Shown here in pieces: positions 43,291 through 54,096 of a DNA stretch of 64,000 nt (position 1 is its first letter; every line of letters begins with the position of its first letter). Under the pieces are notes generated by a model. The model did not search any database, was not told the DNA's origin, and was given only the letters and a program-made list of their open reading frames with translations. This DNA comes from Batillaria attramentaria. Its lineage: Eukaryota; Mollusca; Gastropoda; Batillariidae. The stretch is from positions 233,501-297,500 of the forward strand of contig JACVVK020000314.1 in NCBI GenBank assembly GCA_018292915.2, given 5' to 3'. The position numbers and the translations under genes were made by a program.

Positions 43291-44089
43291 TCATACATAG
43301 AAGGAAGGAGGGGGGGGGGGGGGGGGACGAGGACCAGGAACACAGGACATTGAAGGCAATTTTCTCTTGTGTTCACTTTCAAGCTCTTCTTCAAGAGCTG
43401 AGGAAAGGTATAGTCAATTGAACTGCCCAGTGATGCGACATTGCATGATATTCTATACTACAGTGATCACCAGAACTGAAGTCAGCAGAATCACTCGCAA
43501 AGTCACGCGATAACTCCATTATGACGCAATGATCATCATATGATCCAATACCTCGAATGATGTGCCTCCGTCTGATTATGAAGCTGAACAAGTAAAGCAC
43601 TATATAATTATCCAAAGCCAACGTTTCACTTTTCAACATGTGTGATGGGTGTACCAAAAAGTTATGTCACAAATGCTGCTAGCCGGTTTAAATGACCACG
43701 AATACGGTCAACATGCGAACCAAAATAAAGCTGAGGGGTTAGGCTGGGTCGAATTTGGGGCGGTTTTGCTGAGTAATTTAAGGTGTGTCACGGTGTCCTT
43801 GCAGTACAGGAACAAGATGTCTTGCTTTCACATCGTAGTCTCACATGACTTTATAAGCTGTGTCTGTGTGTTGAGGGTATTTGTGTGTAACAGTGTTTGA
43901 AACTGCTTATTTGTCTGTTTGTATTATTGTACCCCTTCCCCCTCACCTCCTTCCTATTTGTCTTTTTTGTCTCCAAGACAGTTTTTGTTCCTTGGGCGGC
44001 TCTACTACCCCTGCCTAGCTGCAAGATGGTCTCTCTTGCTTGCGCGGCTCTTCACGCCCCCCACCCCCCTTCCCGCCACCCCCCCCCCC
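43291..44089. other. Unassigned sequence
   Basis: G tract (43311-43326); C-rich pyrimidine stretch near 44055-44100. No gene recognised. Confidence 0.35.
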
Positions 44090-44097
44090 CTTTTCCC

Positions 44098-44176
44098 CCT
44101 GTTTATGAGGCGCTTAGAGCTTCCCAAAGGACTGGCGCCATAAAAAAAAAAAAATCGTCGTCATTATCATTATTAG
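44098..44176 (+). mobile_element. LINE-type 3' tail
   Basis: GAGGCGCTTAGAGCTTCCCA, CTGGCGCCATAAAAAAA and an ATT/ATC tail, a diverged version of the tail at 12040-12113. Confidence 0.5.
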
Positions 44177-44589
44177 TCTGCCATCTTTGTCATCAAACAC
44201 ATGTGAAGTTCAATTCACTGGTTTCAACAAGTTCATAAACTATGACAATTCTACAACACCACCCGGAATGACAAGGTCGTCCCTGCCTTCTCGTGACGAG
44301 TACAGTACGCTGTGTCCTCCTGTCGATAATTATACTCCCAAGCATCCCCTCCCGCCCAAGCCTAATACAAGCGACATCCCAGTAAAGACGGCTGATGTGT
44401 GGAGCCAGGCAGAAACGCCGATGACTGAAAGCATGATTTCTATTTCTGAAATCCGACGCTGTCCTTGGGAAGGACGGACAATGATCGAATGAGACAGTGG
44501 TAGTTACAGAAAAGGCACTCGCTTGTCAGGACATTTCCGGAGGGAAAACTCAGTACTCTGCTGCTGTGTGTTGGCCTGGTACCATCCTA

Positions 44590-44830
44590 TTCCTAATCGG
44601 TTTACTAGTTACTGCTATACAGCATGCCTATGTGTTTGTGATAAGTGCAATTTAAACGATTTGGGTGATGAATATCATTACATCCTGGTTTGTCCATATT
44701 TTTCAGAAAGTAGGAAAAAAAAAGTATCTTTGGGTTTTTATGGAAAACGCCCAAATGTTTTAAAATGCAAGGTTTAATGTATACTAAAAAGATATCACTA
44801 CTGAATAAGCTTGAAAAATCATAGATGAAA
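44590..44830 (+). pseudogene. Decayed non-LTR retrotransposon C-terminus
   Basis: CDKCNLNDLGDEYHYILVCP followed by YFSESRKKKVS matches the Cys/His segment near the C-terminus of LINE reverse transcriptases (family form C..C....DE.H....CP.....R). A stop/frameshift after RPNVLKCKV at about 44775 is followed in the next frame by MYTKKISLLNKLEKS, the expected continuation. It is therefore a frameshifted remnant. The RT core is absent. Confidence 0.75.
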
Positions 44831-44928
44831 TCGGTTAAAGTTTTTGACAAATATACGCTAGTTAACATTAATGTATAGGTCAGTTTCCTATCTCAGGGGC
44901 GCTACGAACATAGAGAATATAAACACAC

Positions 44929-44971
44929 TATGTATGTATGTATGTATGTATGTATGTATGTATGTATGTAT

Positions 44972-45049
<78 letters not shown>
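44929..45049. repeat. (ATGT)n then (GT)n microsatellite
   Basis: ATGT units of about 42 bp followed by GT of about 75 bp. Confidence 0.95.
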
Positions 45050-45084
45050 TGAGCTTGTCGTACTTGATTATTTGTCGTGTTTCA

Positions 45085-45142
45085 TTATTTGTCGTGTTTC
45101 ATGTACTCCCAATGGGGTTTTTGAAATATACATTTGACTTGA
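45085..45142 (+). mobile_element. Possible retroposon 3' end
   Basis: CATGTACTCCCAATGGGGTT followed by TTTGAAATATACA and a TTGACTTGACTTG tail; compare 18590-18655. Confidence 0.4.
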
Positions 45143-45342
45143 CTTGTTAAACTGGCTAATTCAATATCCAATTCTATCTTTGCTGAGCAAACTTATGATC
45201 TGGAACAGTTTCGCTTGTGAGCGCGCCTGTATGCTAGAAATTCTCTTGATGATTAATACAGCTCTTAATGCAATACAATTCTGTTTACACTTCGCGCAAG
45301 CGGTCGACTTTCAAATTCTACGACTGTTATGACACTACTGCA

Positions 45343-45440
45343 GTGCTCATTGTGGTCGCCGCGTCATCGAGTACGCTTCTGCTGGCTCAGTGTCAGCATT
45401 GCAGACGCTGTTACTGTCTAGGTGTGGAAGTGGTGTAATG
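45343..45440 (-). repeat. Dispersed repeat of about 100 bp (copy 2)
   Basis: Inverted relative of 32655-32755, sharing GCCGCGTCATCGAGTACGCT and TGGCTCAGTGTCAGCATT. Confidence 0.75.
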
Positions 45441-45706
45441 ATAGATACCGATATCGATAAACAGCTCAGAACGATCTGCGAGCGTAAATATGGTAGCATT
45501 AGTCCCTTTAAGTAAATGAGTTCTCACTCTCAGTCATTTTACATTTCCTGGGACTTGACACAACCTATGATCATGCAGGCGTCTACATTTATTTATATAT
45601 TTATTTACTGTTGTTTTTTGTTTTGTTTTTTGTGAGGAGTTTGCCTTGAATTCGATGTTTGGTTGTCGTGGAGTTTGATTCTTCCTTTACTACGGAACAG
45701 TCACGG

Positions 45707-45800
45707 AGTGATATCAAAGACGCCAAAACGAGGAAAAACCCAGTGCCAAGATCTGGTTTCCAGTCAGGAACTGACAGTCCAGCGCTAGATACTCGCTCAG
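45707..45800 (-). mobile_element. SINE family A, very diverged fragment
   Basis: GATATCAAAGACGCCAAAAC then GAGGAAAAACCCAGTGCCA follow the SINE A layout on the - strand. Head not recognisable. Confidence 0.4.
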
Positions 45801-46632
45801 CTCGCCAGCTCGTATTGAACTGCGGACAGATATTCACGGCTACTGGTGGTGCTTGTTTCTTCTTCTTCTTTTTTTCTCTCACAACAAATCGAAATTAATT
45901 CTTGTCATTGCCCATACAATATTTATAGGCCAAATGCTAAACTTGTAACTCGATAACCGATTTATTATTTACGGCGCGGGGCGCTGACAAACAGTCAGAT
46001 GAAATATTGAGGAAGCAGAGACCAACACCAAGACACAACAGATTAATCTTAAGCGTTTTACGATCTAGCAAACGCACACAAAAAAGACTCCACGGAAAGG
46101 TTAGCCGTTTGCTGAGTACTGCCAAACCACTCCTATACGTACAAACCTAGCCTCTTCCCAAGTCTGGGTTTCTCATTGACGTCACTCGTTTTTGCATCAG
46201 CACAACTGATATCTTCACCTGAATCACACACAAAAAATCTTGATCTCTTTTCCACGCTTTTTTTTTTTTTTTTTTTGCTTTCCCTCCTTCTCTGTTGTAC
46301 TCCAGCGTAAGACGCTGGGGTCAAGGATAGGGTAGATCTCAACAAGCTGAAAATATACCGCCCGCTCAATGTTAGGCAGCGTTTGTCTAGTGTGTGGTGT
46401 AGGTTTCTAACGGGCGACGGGTGATACCCGGCCTGGGAATACAGGTACCTCTTCCGCCGAACAGGAGCCTCCCGCCGGGATATACGAAGGGAAGATGAGC
46501 AAGGCATTAACGTGGCAATTCCTCTTTTGTTTTCTTTTTCTTCTTTTTAGAGTTTTTTTTATTTTTTCCGATGAAGCGGTTGGCCTGACCGACTTAAGTG
46601 TATATATTGAAGCAAAAAATAGGTACACAATT

Positions 46633-46768
46633 TATCTCTTAAGAGCCAGAGCTCGAGCCCGACCACTCCTGCCCGCTGTTTCATAAGACTGGTTAAGAAG
46701 GACAAACCACTGCACACCAGTAGGAGCCATTTCAAGCAACAATTACGCAAGACGTGGACCTTAACTGG
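46633..46768 (-). mobile_element. TTAA element (CTCTTAAGARCC family), partial copy
   Basis: CTCTTAAGAGCCAGAGCTC, then CACCAGTAGGAGCCATTTCA, AGACGTGGACCTTA: in the order of the reverse complement of 50620-50817, cut short. Confidence 0.6.
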
Positions 46769-46865
46769 GCACTGCGGAGCCCCACAGTGCTGTCCACAGT
46801 TGTGACACAGTTGTGATTCTGGATTTCAAATAGCCACAACTGTGACTGTGGGTTCCACAACAGAT

Positions 46866-46941
46866 TCTGATTGGCTGTACTACGTCACTCGACGCTGTCT
46901 GCCATGTTTGCGCGCCGAGTGACGTAGTACAGCCAATCAGA
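46866..46941. repeat. Perfect 26-bp inverted repeat with CCAAT and TGACGTAG motifs
   Basis: 46866-46891 and 46916-46941 are exact reverse complements with a 24-nt loop. Each arm carries an inverted CCAAT box (GATTGG/CCAATC) and a CRE-like TGACG half-site. It could be a paired transcription-factor site or a small hairpin transposon; no promoter or gene is visible beside it. Confidence 0.8.
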
Positions 46942-47061
46942 AGACTGGCGGACAGTCTTGAGAAATCTGTACAAAAGAAGGCAGCAAAGATTATGACGGA
47001 CTGTAATCTGCTCCGGCACGTTTTTCGTCGCGCTGGTGATAGAGCGAAGCGGCCGCCTCAG

Positions 47062-47083
47062 CCCCCCCCCCCCCCCCCCCCCC
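47062..47083. repeat. Poly-C tract
   Basis: About 22 C. Confidence 0.9.
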
Positions 47084-47178
47084 ACCTCGTTAAAACCACT
47101 CGCTATGCGAACTCTTTTATACCCTCGGCCGTTCGCTCGGTCAACAGCAAGAGTCGGACAGCATGCAGATAGTCTGTG

Positions 47179-47182
<4 letters not shown>

Positions 47183-47250
<68 letters not shown>
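47183..47250. repeat. (TG)n microsatellite
   Basis: About 68 bp, followed by TA repeats. Confidence 0.95.
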
Positions 47251-47251
<1 letters not shown>

Positions 47252-47384
47252 AGGGGGTGTATAATATATATATAGACTGTGGTATATGTGATAATTTATG
47301 AAATGTGTATTATGGTGATAAATTGTTTTATGTTTTATGTCTCTTTTAAAAACTCTTTTATGTCCTGTTTGTATGTCACCGGCA

Positions 47385-47416
47385 GACATTTAATTTCCCG
47401 GAAGGGATTAATAAAG

Positions 47417-47478
<62 letters not shown>
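47385..47478 (+). mobile_element. Retroposon 3' end with (TGAT)n tail
   Basis: TTTCCCGGAAGGGATTAATA then AAGTATTGATTGATTGATTG. The TTAATAAAG-(TGAT)n form is a common CR1/L2 LINE terminus. No coding part upstream. Confidence 0.5.
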
Positions 47479-47479
<1 letters not shown>

Positions 47480-47540
47480 AGTGGCTTCTACTGATCTGAA
47501 GATATCGAGTAACATTGCATGGGCTTTTAAGAGTTATTGG

Positions 47541-47642
47541 GTTTCTTTGTTTGTTTGTTTCTTTGTTTGTTTGTTTGTTTGTTTGTTTGTTTGTTTGTTT
47601 GTTTGTTAAATTACTCGTAACTTTTCGCTTGAAAGTTTGTTA

Positions 47643-47671
<29 letters not shown>
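47541..47671. repeat. (TTTG)n and (GTT)n simple repeats
   Basis: TTTG run 47541-47607 and GTT run 47643-47671. Confidence 0.95.
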
Positions 47672-47673
<2 letters not shown>

Positions 47674-48542
47674 AAGACAGCCTGAACCTGATTTCTTTCT
47701 GTGCATGATGCATCCCATTATCTCTACATTCGGTAAATAAAGAATAAAAATAGTAAGAATGGATAACGATTTAGGATCTCCTGAACCTAACAAATCTGCA
47801 TATTTCCAGGAACCACACGACAAAACAATGCTTTCGTTCAACTTAATGCTATCAAACAATTTTATTTTAATAGTGCAGTTGTATTTACATACGCACAAAT
47901 TAGATTTTCTTTTTAAAAAAGAAACTTGGATCCGCGCCGAAGCAAAGTTTTAACAGAAAGTTTCTTGTATCGAAGAACATAATTAATTGTGTTACAACGA
48001 GAAACACTGCTCAGAAAACAAAGCCTCGCGCAACGTAAAGGCATGCGTAAAACTGAAAGCACACACTCTGCTCAGCTGTCACCCCCCAAAAATTGAAGCA
48101 AACCAGCAGGTAGACCTGTGGATGAGGTCTGAGGCACGACACAACCCTTTGTATATCAACAGAGGCCCTGTCACGGAGTATACCTCTTCCCCTGAACTGC
48201 GACCTTTCTGACACCACTCTCCGCCTCAAAACAAACCCCACATGTTCTTGTGTTTAGATCCTGACTGAAAGCCCCCTTGCTGTATAGAGCTATCCTACGT
48301 ACTCCCGCACATGTAAACTACAATTGGGGTGTGGTGGTGGTGGTGGTGGCGGGTCGATTCCTTTTATATGAAACGTCATATTATGTTGTGGATGATCACA
48401 TATGATAAGGTACCTTCCTTCCAGGGCCTGGTTATCGCCGGGATATTCGACGCAGATAGTGCAGCCCTGTCACGCAGTTCTGAGTTACACGGACCTCCAC
48501 AGCAGTATCCTCCTATCGCCTTCATCCTCATCATCATGCATA
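47672..48542. other. Unassigned sequence
   Basis: A short GGT repeat at 48328-48350; no gene recognised. Confidence 0.35.
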
Positions 48543-48604
48543 ACAACAACAACAACAACAACAACAACAACGGACAGCTAAACTCAGCTTATCCCCCCTC
48601 CCCC

Positions 48605-48673
<69 letters not shown>

Positions 48674-48840
48674 CAAAAAAGCAAAAAACAACAACAAAAA
48701 ACATTCCCCACCCACCCACCCACCCCCTCCAAAAACAAAAAAACAAAAAGAAACAAACAACAAAAACAAAAGAAAACAAAACAACAAAACAAACAAACAA
48801 ACAAACAAACAAAAACCCAACCAAACAAACAAAAAATCAC
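48543..48840. repeat. (CAA)n, (CA)n and CAAA-rich low-complexity block
   Basis: CAA run (48543-48571), CA run (48606-48672), then nearly 170 bp of A and C only. All long frames here, on both strands, are artefacts. Confidence 0.95.
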
Positions 48841-48877
48841 CACAACAGAACAAATGGTAAAGAAGAAAGGATGTTTT

Positions 48878-49300
48878 ACGAAACTAACCGGTTTTGTCAG
48901 AGCCTACGCACGAAAGGTGTCATGTTAACCGTTTCGTCTCTACAACGCCACATACAACTTCGAATCTGACCCGTTCTTTTGAGAGCTTACTCACAAAATA
49001 ACCGTAAGATGTCTACAACATCCCACAAAAAAAAACGAAACTAACCCCTTCTTTTGACATCTTACGGTACTCACGAAAAGTGTCATAGTAACCGTTTCCT
49101 GTCTACAACATCCCACAATAAATACGAAACTAACCCCTTCTTTTGACATCTTACGGTACTCACGAAAAGTGTCATAGTAACCGTTTCCGGTCTACAACAT
49201 CCCACAATAAATACGAAACTAACCCATTCTTTTGACAGGTTCTCGCACAAATTAATGGCGTCACGCTAACCGTACCCTGTATACGTTCCACAAACGGACA
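48878..49300. repeat. 89-bp tandem repeat, about 5 units
   Basis: TTCTTTTGACATCTTACGG starts at 49049 and 49138, and TTCTTTTGACAGG at 49227, with older, more diverged units before 49048. Shared core: GTGTCATAGTAACCGTTTCC, CTACAACATCCCACAATAAA, ACGAAACTAACCC. The central two units are nearly identical; the outer ones are degenerate. Confidence 0.9.
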
Positions 49301-49555
49301 CAGAAAGTACGGAAGTAACTAGTTCATCGCTACTAATTGGTAAAACAGGCCCCATGCTAGGTGAAACTCCATCTTTGGCATTGATCCGTCTTCGACGACT
49401 CGGTCGCTATCACATGTCAACCGGCACATGTCAATATTAGCCTATCGCGCGCCGCTCTAGTCGCCGCCATGTTTTGGTACACAAATTTCTCATTATGCTT
49501 CTCACGGCCTCTTCAGGGGCCCCAGTGCTGCTGCCCTAAATATATCAGGCCGGTT

Positions 49556-49580
49556 CTCTCTCTCTCTCTCTTTCTCTCTG

Positions 49581-49640
<60 letters not shown>
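49556..49640. repeat. (CT)n(CA)n microsatellite
   Basis: CT of about 35 bp and CA of about 50 bp. Confidence 0.95.
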
Positions 49641-49643
<3 letters not shown>

Positions 49644-49845
49644 TGTTCTCTGAGGACGCTGTGTGGTTTGGTCGATGTCTCTTGACCTGGTGGGATCTGG
49701 TCACCATAAAGATGGAGGAAAGAGAGAGAGAGAGAGAGAGTGACAATGACAACGGCACCTTTAATTTATTTGACAACAGTAAAAGACATTGGTCTAGCAG
49801 TCCAGTTTTCACTCTCGCCGTTGCTAAAAAGAGTGGGGCGGGGGG

Positions 49846-50014
49846 TGTCCGGGAGTTTAAGGTCCTTTTCCACCACGTAAGGCTGATTTCAAAGACGGGG
49901 CAACGAGAAAAAGGCCAGTACAAATATTTGGCCCGAGACTTGATTCGAACTCACGACCCGAGCACTGAGAGTGCAACGCTCTGCTATTCGGCTATCCCGG
50001 CTATCCCGGCTCCC
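49846..50014 (-). mobile_element. SINE family A, full-length copy
   Basis: Tail AAGGTCCTTTTCCACCACGT, body AAAGACGGGGCAACGAGAAA, head TTGATTCGAACTCACGACCC and a duplicated CTATCCCGG at the 5' end. GA runs lie on both sides. Confidence 0.9.
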
Positions 50015-50035
50015 CAGAGAGAGAGAGAGAGAGAA

Positions 50036-50619
50036 TGATGATGATGATGATGACACGTTATTTCAGAAAAAGAAGCGGAAGAAGCGCTGGTGATCGCAGC
50101 CAGCCACTGGGAACGTACAAAGAAGGTACCTACTGCACTGGTTGTCTTCTTCATCTGCGCTGTTCCAAGTGGGTGCATGACTTTTATTTTTCGATATATA
50201 TATATATCATGATAAAGGTATTAGACATCGAAGTCTATCTAACACACTGTCCTGTTTGTTAGTTGCGCGGTTCGTCGATCTACCCATCCTCTACCCAGCT
50301 CCGTTGCTAAGATCACGCGTAGTCCAAGACTTCTTCACCTTTTACTTGCCCATAAAATTGTCTGCCTAAGCCTGGCTTTTTTACGGGAAAAAAATCAGCA
50401 GACAATGAGTCCATAAGTGTCTTATAAACGGAAACACAAAGTCATGGAAGCTGTCACAAATCCTCGCCAGGGAGATGAAATTTGCATAAATGGATCATAC
50501 AGATCGTAAAAACGGAAGAGGAGACAACAGAGCTATATATACCGCTGATGGTGCTCCTTGAGGAATAATAGACTGACGACGACAATGAAGCGCTGTGAGC
50601 GAACGCGTGTTACTGGAAG
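50036..50619. other. Unassigned sequence
   Basis: ATG repeat at 50036-50053; no gene recognised. Confidence 0.35.
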
Positions 50620-50817
50620 TTAACTCTTAATAGCCCATGCAAAAATCGCAGTTTTACTTGACATCTTCATATCACTAGGAGCCACTTCCAGCCACTATAA
50701 CGCAATCTGCAGCGGTCTCCGGCCTAGCGGGAAGGCCCACGCCTTGCTAGCTTGAAGTGGCCCCTACTGGCGTAGAGCGGGCAGGGAAGTGATCGCGCTC
50801 GGGTTCTTAAGAGTTAA
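50620..50817. mobile_element. TTAA-flanked TIR element (CTCTTAAGARCC family)
   Basis: Starts TTAACTCTTAATAGCCC and ends GGGTTCTTAAGAGTTAA, so the terminal CTCTTAA repeats are inverted and bounded by TTAA on both sides. TTAA duplication is the hallmark of piggyBac-type transposition, and short hairpin derivatives are common. About 198 bp, no coding capacity. Related copies: 60188-60614 and 46633-46768. Confidence 0.75.
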
Positions 50818-51007
50818 GAGACAATCCTGAGCCTACATAATGGACATTTAAAACCCGTACAAGCACATTCGAAAGTAGGTCGTGCCTCAAGAACGGAACA
50901 GTTATCTGTTGGCACCACTGGTGTTGACTGAAGCACTCAAAGTACTGAGCTAAACCGTAAGTGCTGCATAGACGGAGCAACAACTGAGCAGATTGCAGAG
51001 ATGGAGT

Positions 51008-51288
51008 CCAGGGCCCGTATGTAAAACTCGAGGTTAGTTTAACCCACGGCTACGGGCCTAACACAGACTAGGACAAAAGAAACCCCAAAACAAAATTAAA
51101 TTAAAAAAAAGGAAGCGAAAAAAGATAGACAAAAATTCTTCTAAAACGGCATAGGTACCTTGCTGGAATGGACCCGCTTCCTCATTTAAAAAAAAACAAC
51201 AACATTAACTCTAGAGCTAGTTAGTTCGTGGTTAGACTCTAACCCGGGGCTAAACCCCCTAACCCCGACTTTTACATGCGGGCCCTGG
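51008..51288. mobile_element. TIR element (GGGCCCGTATGTAAAA family), copy 4
   Basis: CCAGGGCCCGTATGTAAAAC and TTTTACATGCGGGCCCTGG ends, 281 bp. The 5' flank GGAGTCC is shared with copy 5, so one of the two may derive from the other by duplication. Confidence 0.87.
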
Positions 51289-51384
51289 TGACAAAATGTA
51301 AAAAACTACTGGAATTCGGACTGCTTCCCCCGGGAGAATCGCGTCGCCGCGGTGCAGCTCCATCCAACCTACCTATCCTGCTTT

Positions 51385-51540
51385 TTTATGTTGTTTCCAT
51401 GGTAATGGGAACAAAATTATAAGACGGGCTGAATTTTTCACGTTCAAAGGCAAGTCTAACTCTGACAATGACGTAGGAAAACATACGTCATCGATACTGA
51501 CATGTGTGGTGCACCAGAACGTATTCTCGGCCATAAGTGA
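51385..51540. repeat. Fragment shared with the Helitron-like element
   Basis: TTATGTTGTTTCCATGGTAA, AGACGGGCTGAA, TCTAACTCTGACAATGACGT and CGTCATCGATACTGACATGT match 20243-20470 with internal gaps. Confidence 0.75.
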
Positions 51541-51544
51541 GTAG

Positions 51545-51559
51545 CCCGCGAGCGCGCGC

Positions 51560-51648
<89 letters not shown>
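51545..51648. repeat. (CG)n(GT)n alternating tract, about 104 bp
   Basis: GC repeat of about 28 bp then GT of about 75 bp. It occupies the same place relative to the Helitron-like fragment as GT-rich sequence at 20468-20505. Confidence 0.95.
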
Positions 51649-51649
<1 letters not shown>

Positions 51650-51842
51650 TAGTAATTAACTCGTGTCTGCATGGATTTAAATTGGGCTTATGGGTGGGAG
51701 TGTAGCACTCAGTCCGATTATACTCGTGTTTGCTGCAATAGGAGCAGTTACGGAACCGTATATCTTGCCTGTTTTTCGCATGCAGAGTCAGAACCCGAAA
51801 AGAGTCAAGCACGTGGGATACTCGTGCGCGGTACGAAATGTG

Positions 51843-51934
51843 TTAACTCTTTGACGACGGAGCGCAATTTCTGACACACGATTTCCTGTAGGAAATCGTG
51901 TGTCAGAAATTGCGCTCCGTCGTCAAAGAGTTAA
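51843..51934. mobile_element. TTAA-flanked perfect hairpin element, 45-bp arms
   Basis: 51843-51887 and 51890-51934 are exact reverse complements with a 2-nt loop. The ends TTAACTCTTTGACGACGG and mirror image begin with TTAA; CTCTTTGACG resembles the CCCTTTGAC/GCC termini known in piggyBac-like elements. A deleted relative is at 41820-41878. Confidence 0.8.
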
Positions 51935-52225
51935 ACCCACTAACACCAAACCCCCCCCCCCTCCCTCCCCGCTATCTTTGAGTACATAACACACGGGAGA
52001 CGTCTCTGTTCGAACAGACAGCCCAAAACACGCTACGGAGAAACTAGGGCAGAGGCACGTTGTACCCACATATCACAAGACAAACACGGAAAAACACCAT
52101 GTTCGCTGTTTGTTCGGACTAAAAAAAAAACAACAAAAAAACATCGACTCCTGTGTGACATCGGCCTACGCCTTGCATAACTGCTTCGTAGACGGGGCAA
52201 CGTGCACTACCGCCGTAGACGGAGT
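51935..52225. other. Unassigned sequence
   Basis: Poly-C (51951-51961) and A-rich stretch; the last 40 bases resemble the flank of TIR copy 4. Confidence 0.4.
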
Positions 52226-52505
52226 CCAGGGCCCGCATGTAAAACTCGAGGTTAATTTAACCCACGGCTACGGGCCTAACCCAGACTAGGACCAAAGAAA
52301 CCCCCAAAACAAAATTAAATAGGAATAGAAAGCGAAGAAAGGAAAACAAAAATCCTTCTATAACGGCTTAGGCACCATGCTGGAATGGACCCGCTTCCTG
52401 ATTAAAATAAAAACAACAGAAAATTCACTGAGCTAGTTCAGTTCGAGGTTGGACTTTAACCCAGGGCTAAAATCCCTAACCTCGACTTTTACATGCGGGC
52501 CCAGG
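52226..52505. mobile_element. TIR element (GGGCCCGTATGTAAAA family), copy 5
   Basis: CCAGGGCCCGCATGTAAAAC and TTTTACATGCGGGCCCAGG ends, 280 bp. Confidence 0.87.
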
Positions 52506-53037
52506 TGAGAAAATACCAACAGCAGGATCTCAACGAGACAGTCACTGCTAATTACACCAGCTAGCTGAAGCCAAGGTGAGTGCCGCGTGCGTCAGCCGAC
52601 AGTAAAACACCAGTGACCTATAGAAGACACCCCCCTAGTTTCCACAGCGTAACTGCGTCTTTGGAAAACCTTCAAAGCAGCCGTAAGAGAGAGCCCCGTG
52701 AACGCCACAATAAACAAACAGCGTGTACAGTCTCCTCCGAGCCTGGGCTGCAGGGCGTGCTTCGTGTAAACGCCCCCTTCAGGTAATTAAACGAAGAATT
52801 GGGAAATAATCATTGCCGAATCTGCAGTACTGCCAGCCAGACTTTACCTGAACCTAGAACTGCTGGTGCAAGTGATCGGACAGCAATTTGGAGTGTCAAT
52901 AATGCATCAGTAAAGAAAGCAGGCCAGTGGCCTAGCAGCTGTGGAAGTGTGCTGAAAGTCTGTGTGTTCGTAACCGTACTGTAGAATTTGGTTGCTTATT
53001 GGGATATAGTTGTTCTTCTCAACACATCAGGGGGGAT
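52506..53037. other. Unassigned sequence
   Basis: No gene or repeat recognised. Confidence 0.35.
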
Positions 53038-53124
53038 AGCAACGCCAGGACAATGACGAAAAAGCCAGCAAAGACTTTTGGCCCGCAGCTGCGATTCAGA
53101 TGAACTCACGACACGAGCATTACA
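53038..53124 (-). mobile_element. SINE family A, diverged fragment
   Basis: GACGAAAAAGCCAGCAAAGA, CTTTTGGCCCGCAGCTGCGA, ACTCACGACACGAGCATTAC keep the SINE A order. Confidence 0.6.
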
Positions 53125-53194
53125 ATCAATCAATTAATCAGTCCATCACTTTATTATCTCGAGGTAGGAAATTCAGGAGTGGCAACTGAGAAAA

Positions 53195-53197
<3 letters not shown>

Positions 53198-53281
<84 letters not shown>
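53198..53281. repeat. (CA)n microsatellite
   Basis: About 84 bp. Confidence 0.95.
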
Positions 53282-53283
<2 letters not shown>

Positions 53284-53545
53284 TGACACGCGCGCGCGTC
53301 CAATACACTACCATCTCGACTAATCCGGATGATCACCACCGCACCCCCCCCCCACCCCCCCGGGACTCTTCCCACCTTCTCTTTCGCTTGTTCTAGAAAA
53401 GCAAGTTGTTGATTCGATATGGGCACTGACGAATATTTACTAACACGGAGCTTCTCGCTACAACTAATTTCGTGTTTTTCCATCTGATATGAGTGTGCTT
53501 GCATGAACAGCTGAGCTGGAAAAGACTGCGCGTCAATTTCAGGGC

Positions 53546-53664
53546 GGGTGGGTGGGTGGGTGTTTGGGGATTTAACGTCCTTTTCCACCACATACGGTTG
53601 ATATCAAAGACGGGGCAACGATGAAAAAGCCAGCACAAATATTTGGCCCCAGCCGGGATACGAA
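53546..53664 (-). mobile_element. SINE family A, 5'-truncated, 12-bp target-site duplication
   Basis: CAATTTCAGGGC at 53534-53545 and 53665-53676. The copy stops at the B-box region (GGGATACGAAC), lacking the A-box half. Confidence 0.93.
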
Positions 53665-53676
53665 CAATTTCAGGGC

Positions 53677-53864
53677 AAGCTAGTTAACTAGGTTACTGCG
53701 TGTTAACCACTGACTATTAACTGATAAAAACATTTCTATATTTAGACTGGCAGACTGTCACAGTCGATAATAACCGCCCACAGCTTGTGTGAAGTGCAGG
53801 GGAGGCGGGATACATGAGTTGACACTGGTCCAGCACTGTACCATCGGCTTTCACTACATTTAGC
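53677..53864. other. Unassigned sequence
   Basis: Nothing recognised. Confidence 0.35.
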
Positions 53865-54025
53865 GGGGAGCCTGGATGGCCGAATGGTAGAGCGTTGGAC
53901 TTCTAATGCTCGGGTCGTGGGTTCGTATCCCGGCTGGGGCCAAATATTTGTGCTGGCTTTTTCATCGTTGCCCCGTCTTTGATATCACCCTTACGTGGTG
54001 GAAAAGGACGTTAAACTCCCAAACA
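53865..54025 (+). mobile_element. SINE family A, full-length copy ending in CA repeat
   Basis: Head GTTGGACTTCTAATG and GGGTTCGTATCCC; tail GTGGAAAAGGACGTTAAACT, then CCCAAACACACAC merges with a CA/CG microsatellite (54022-54094). Confidence 0.92.
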
Positions 54026-54057
54026 CACACACACACGCACGCGCACACGCACGCACG

Positions 54058-54094
<37 letters not shown>
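54022..54094. repeat. (CA)n with CG variants
   Basis: Probably expanded from the SINE A tail. Confidence 0.9.
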
Positions 54095-54096
<2 letters not shown>

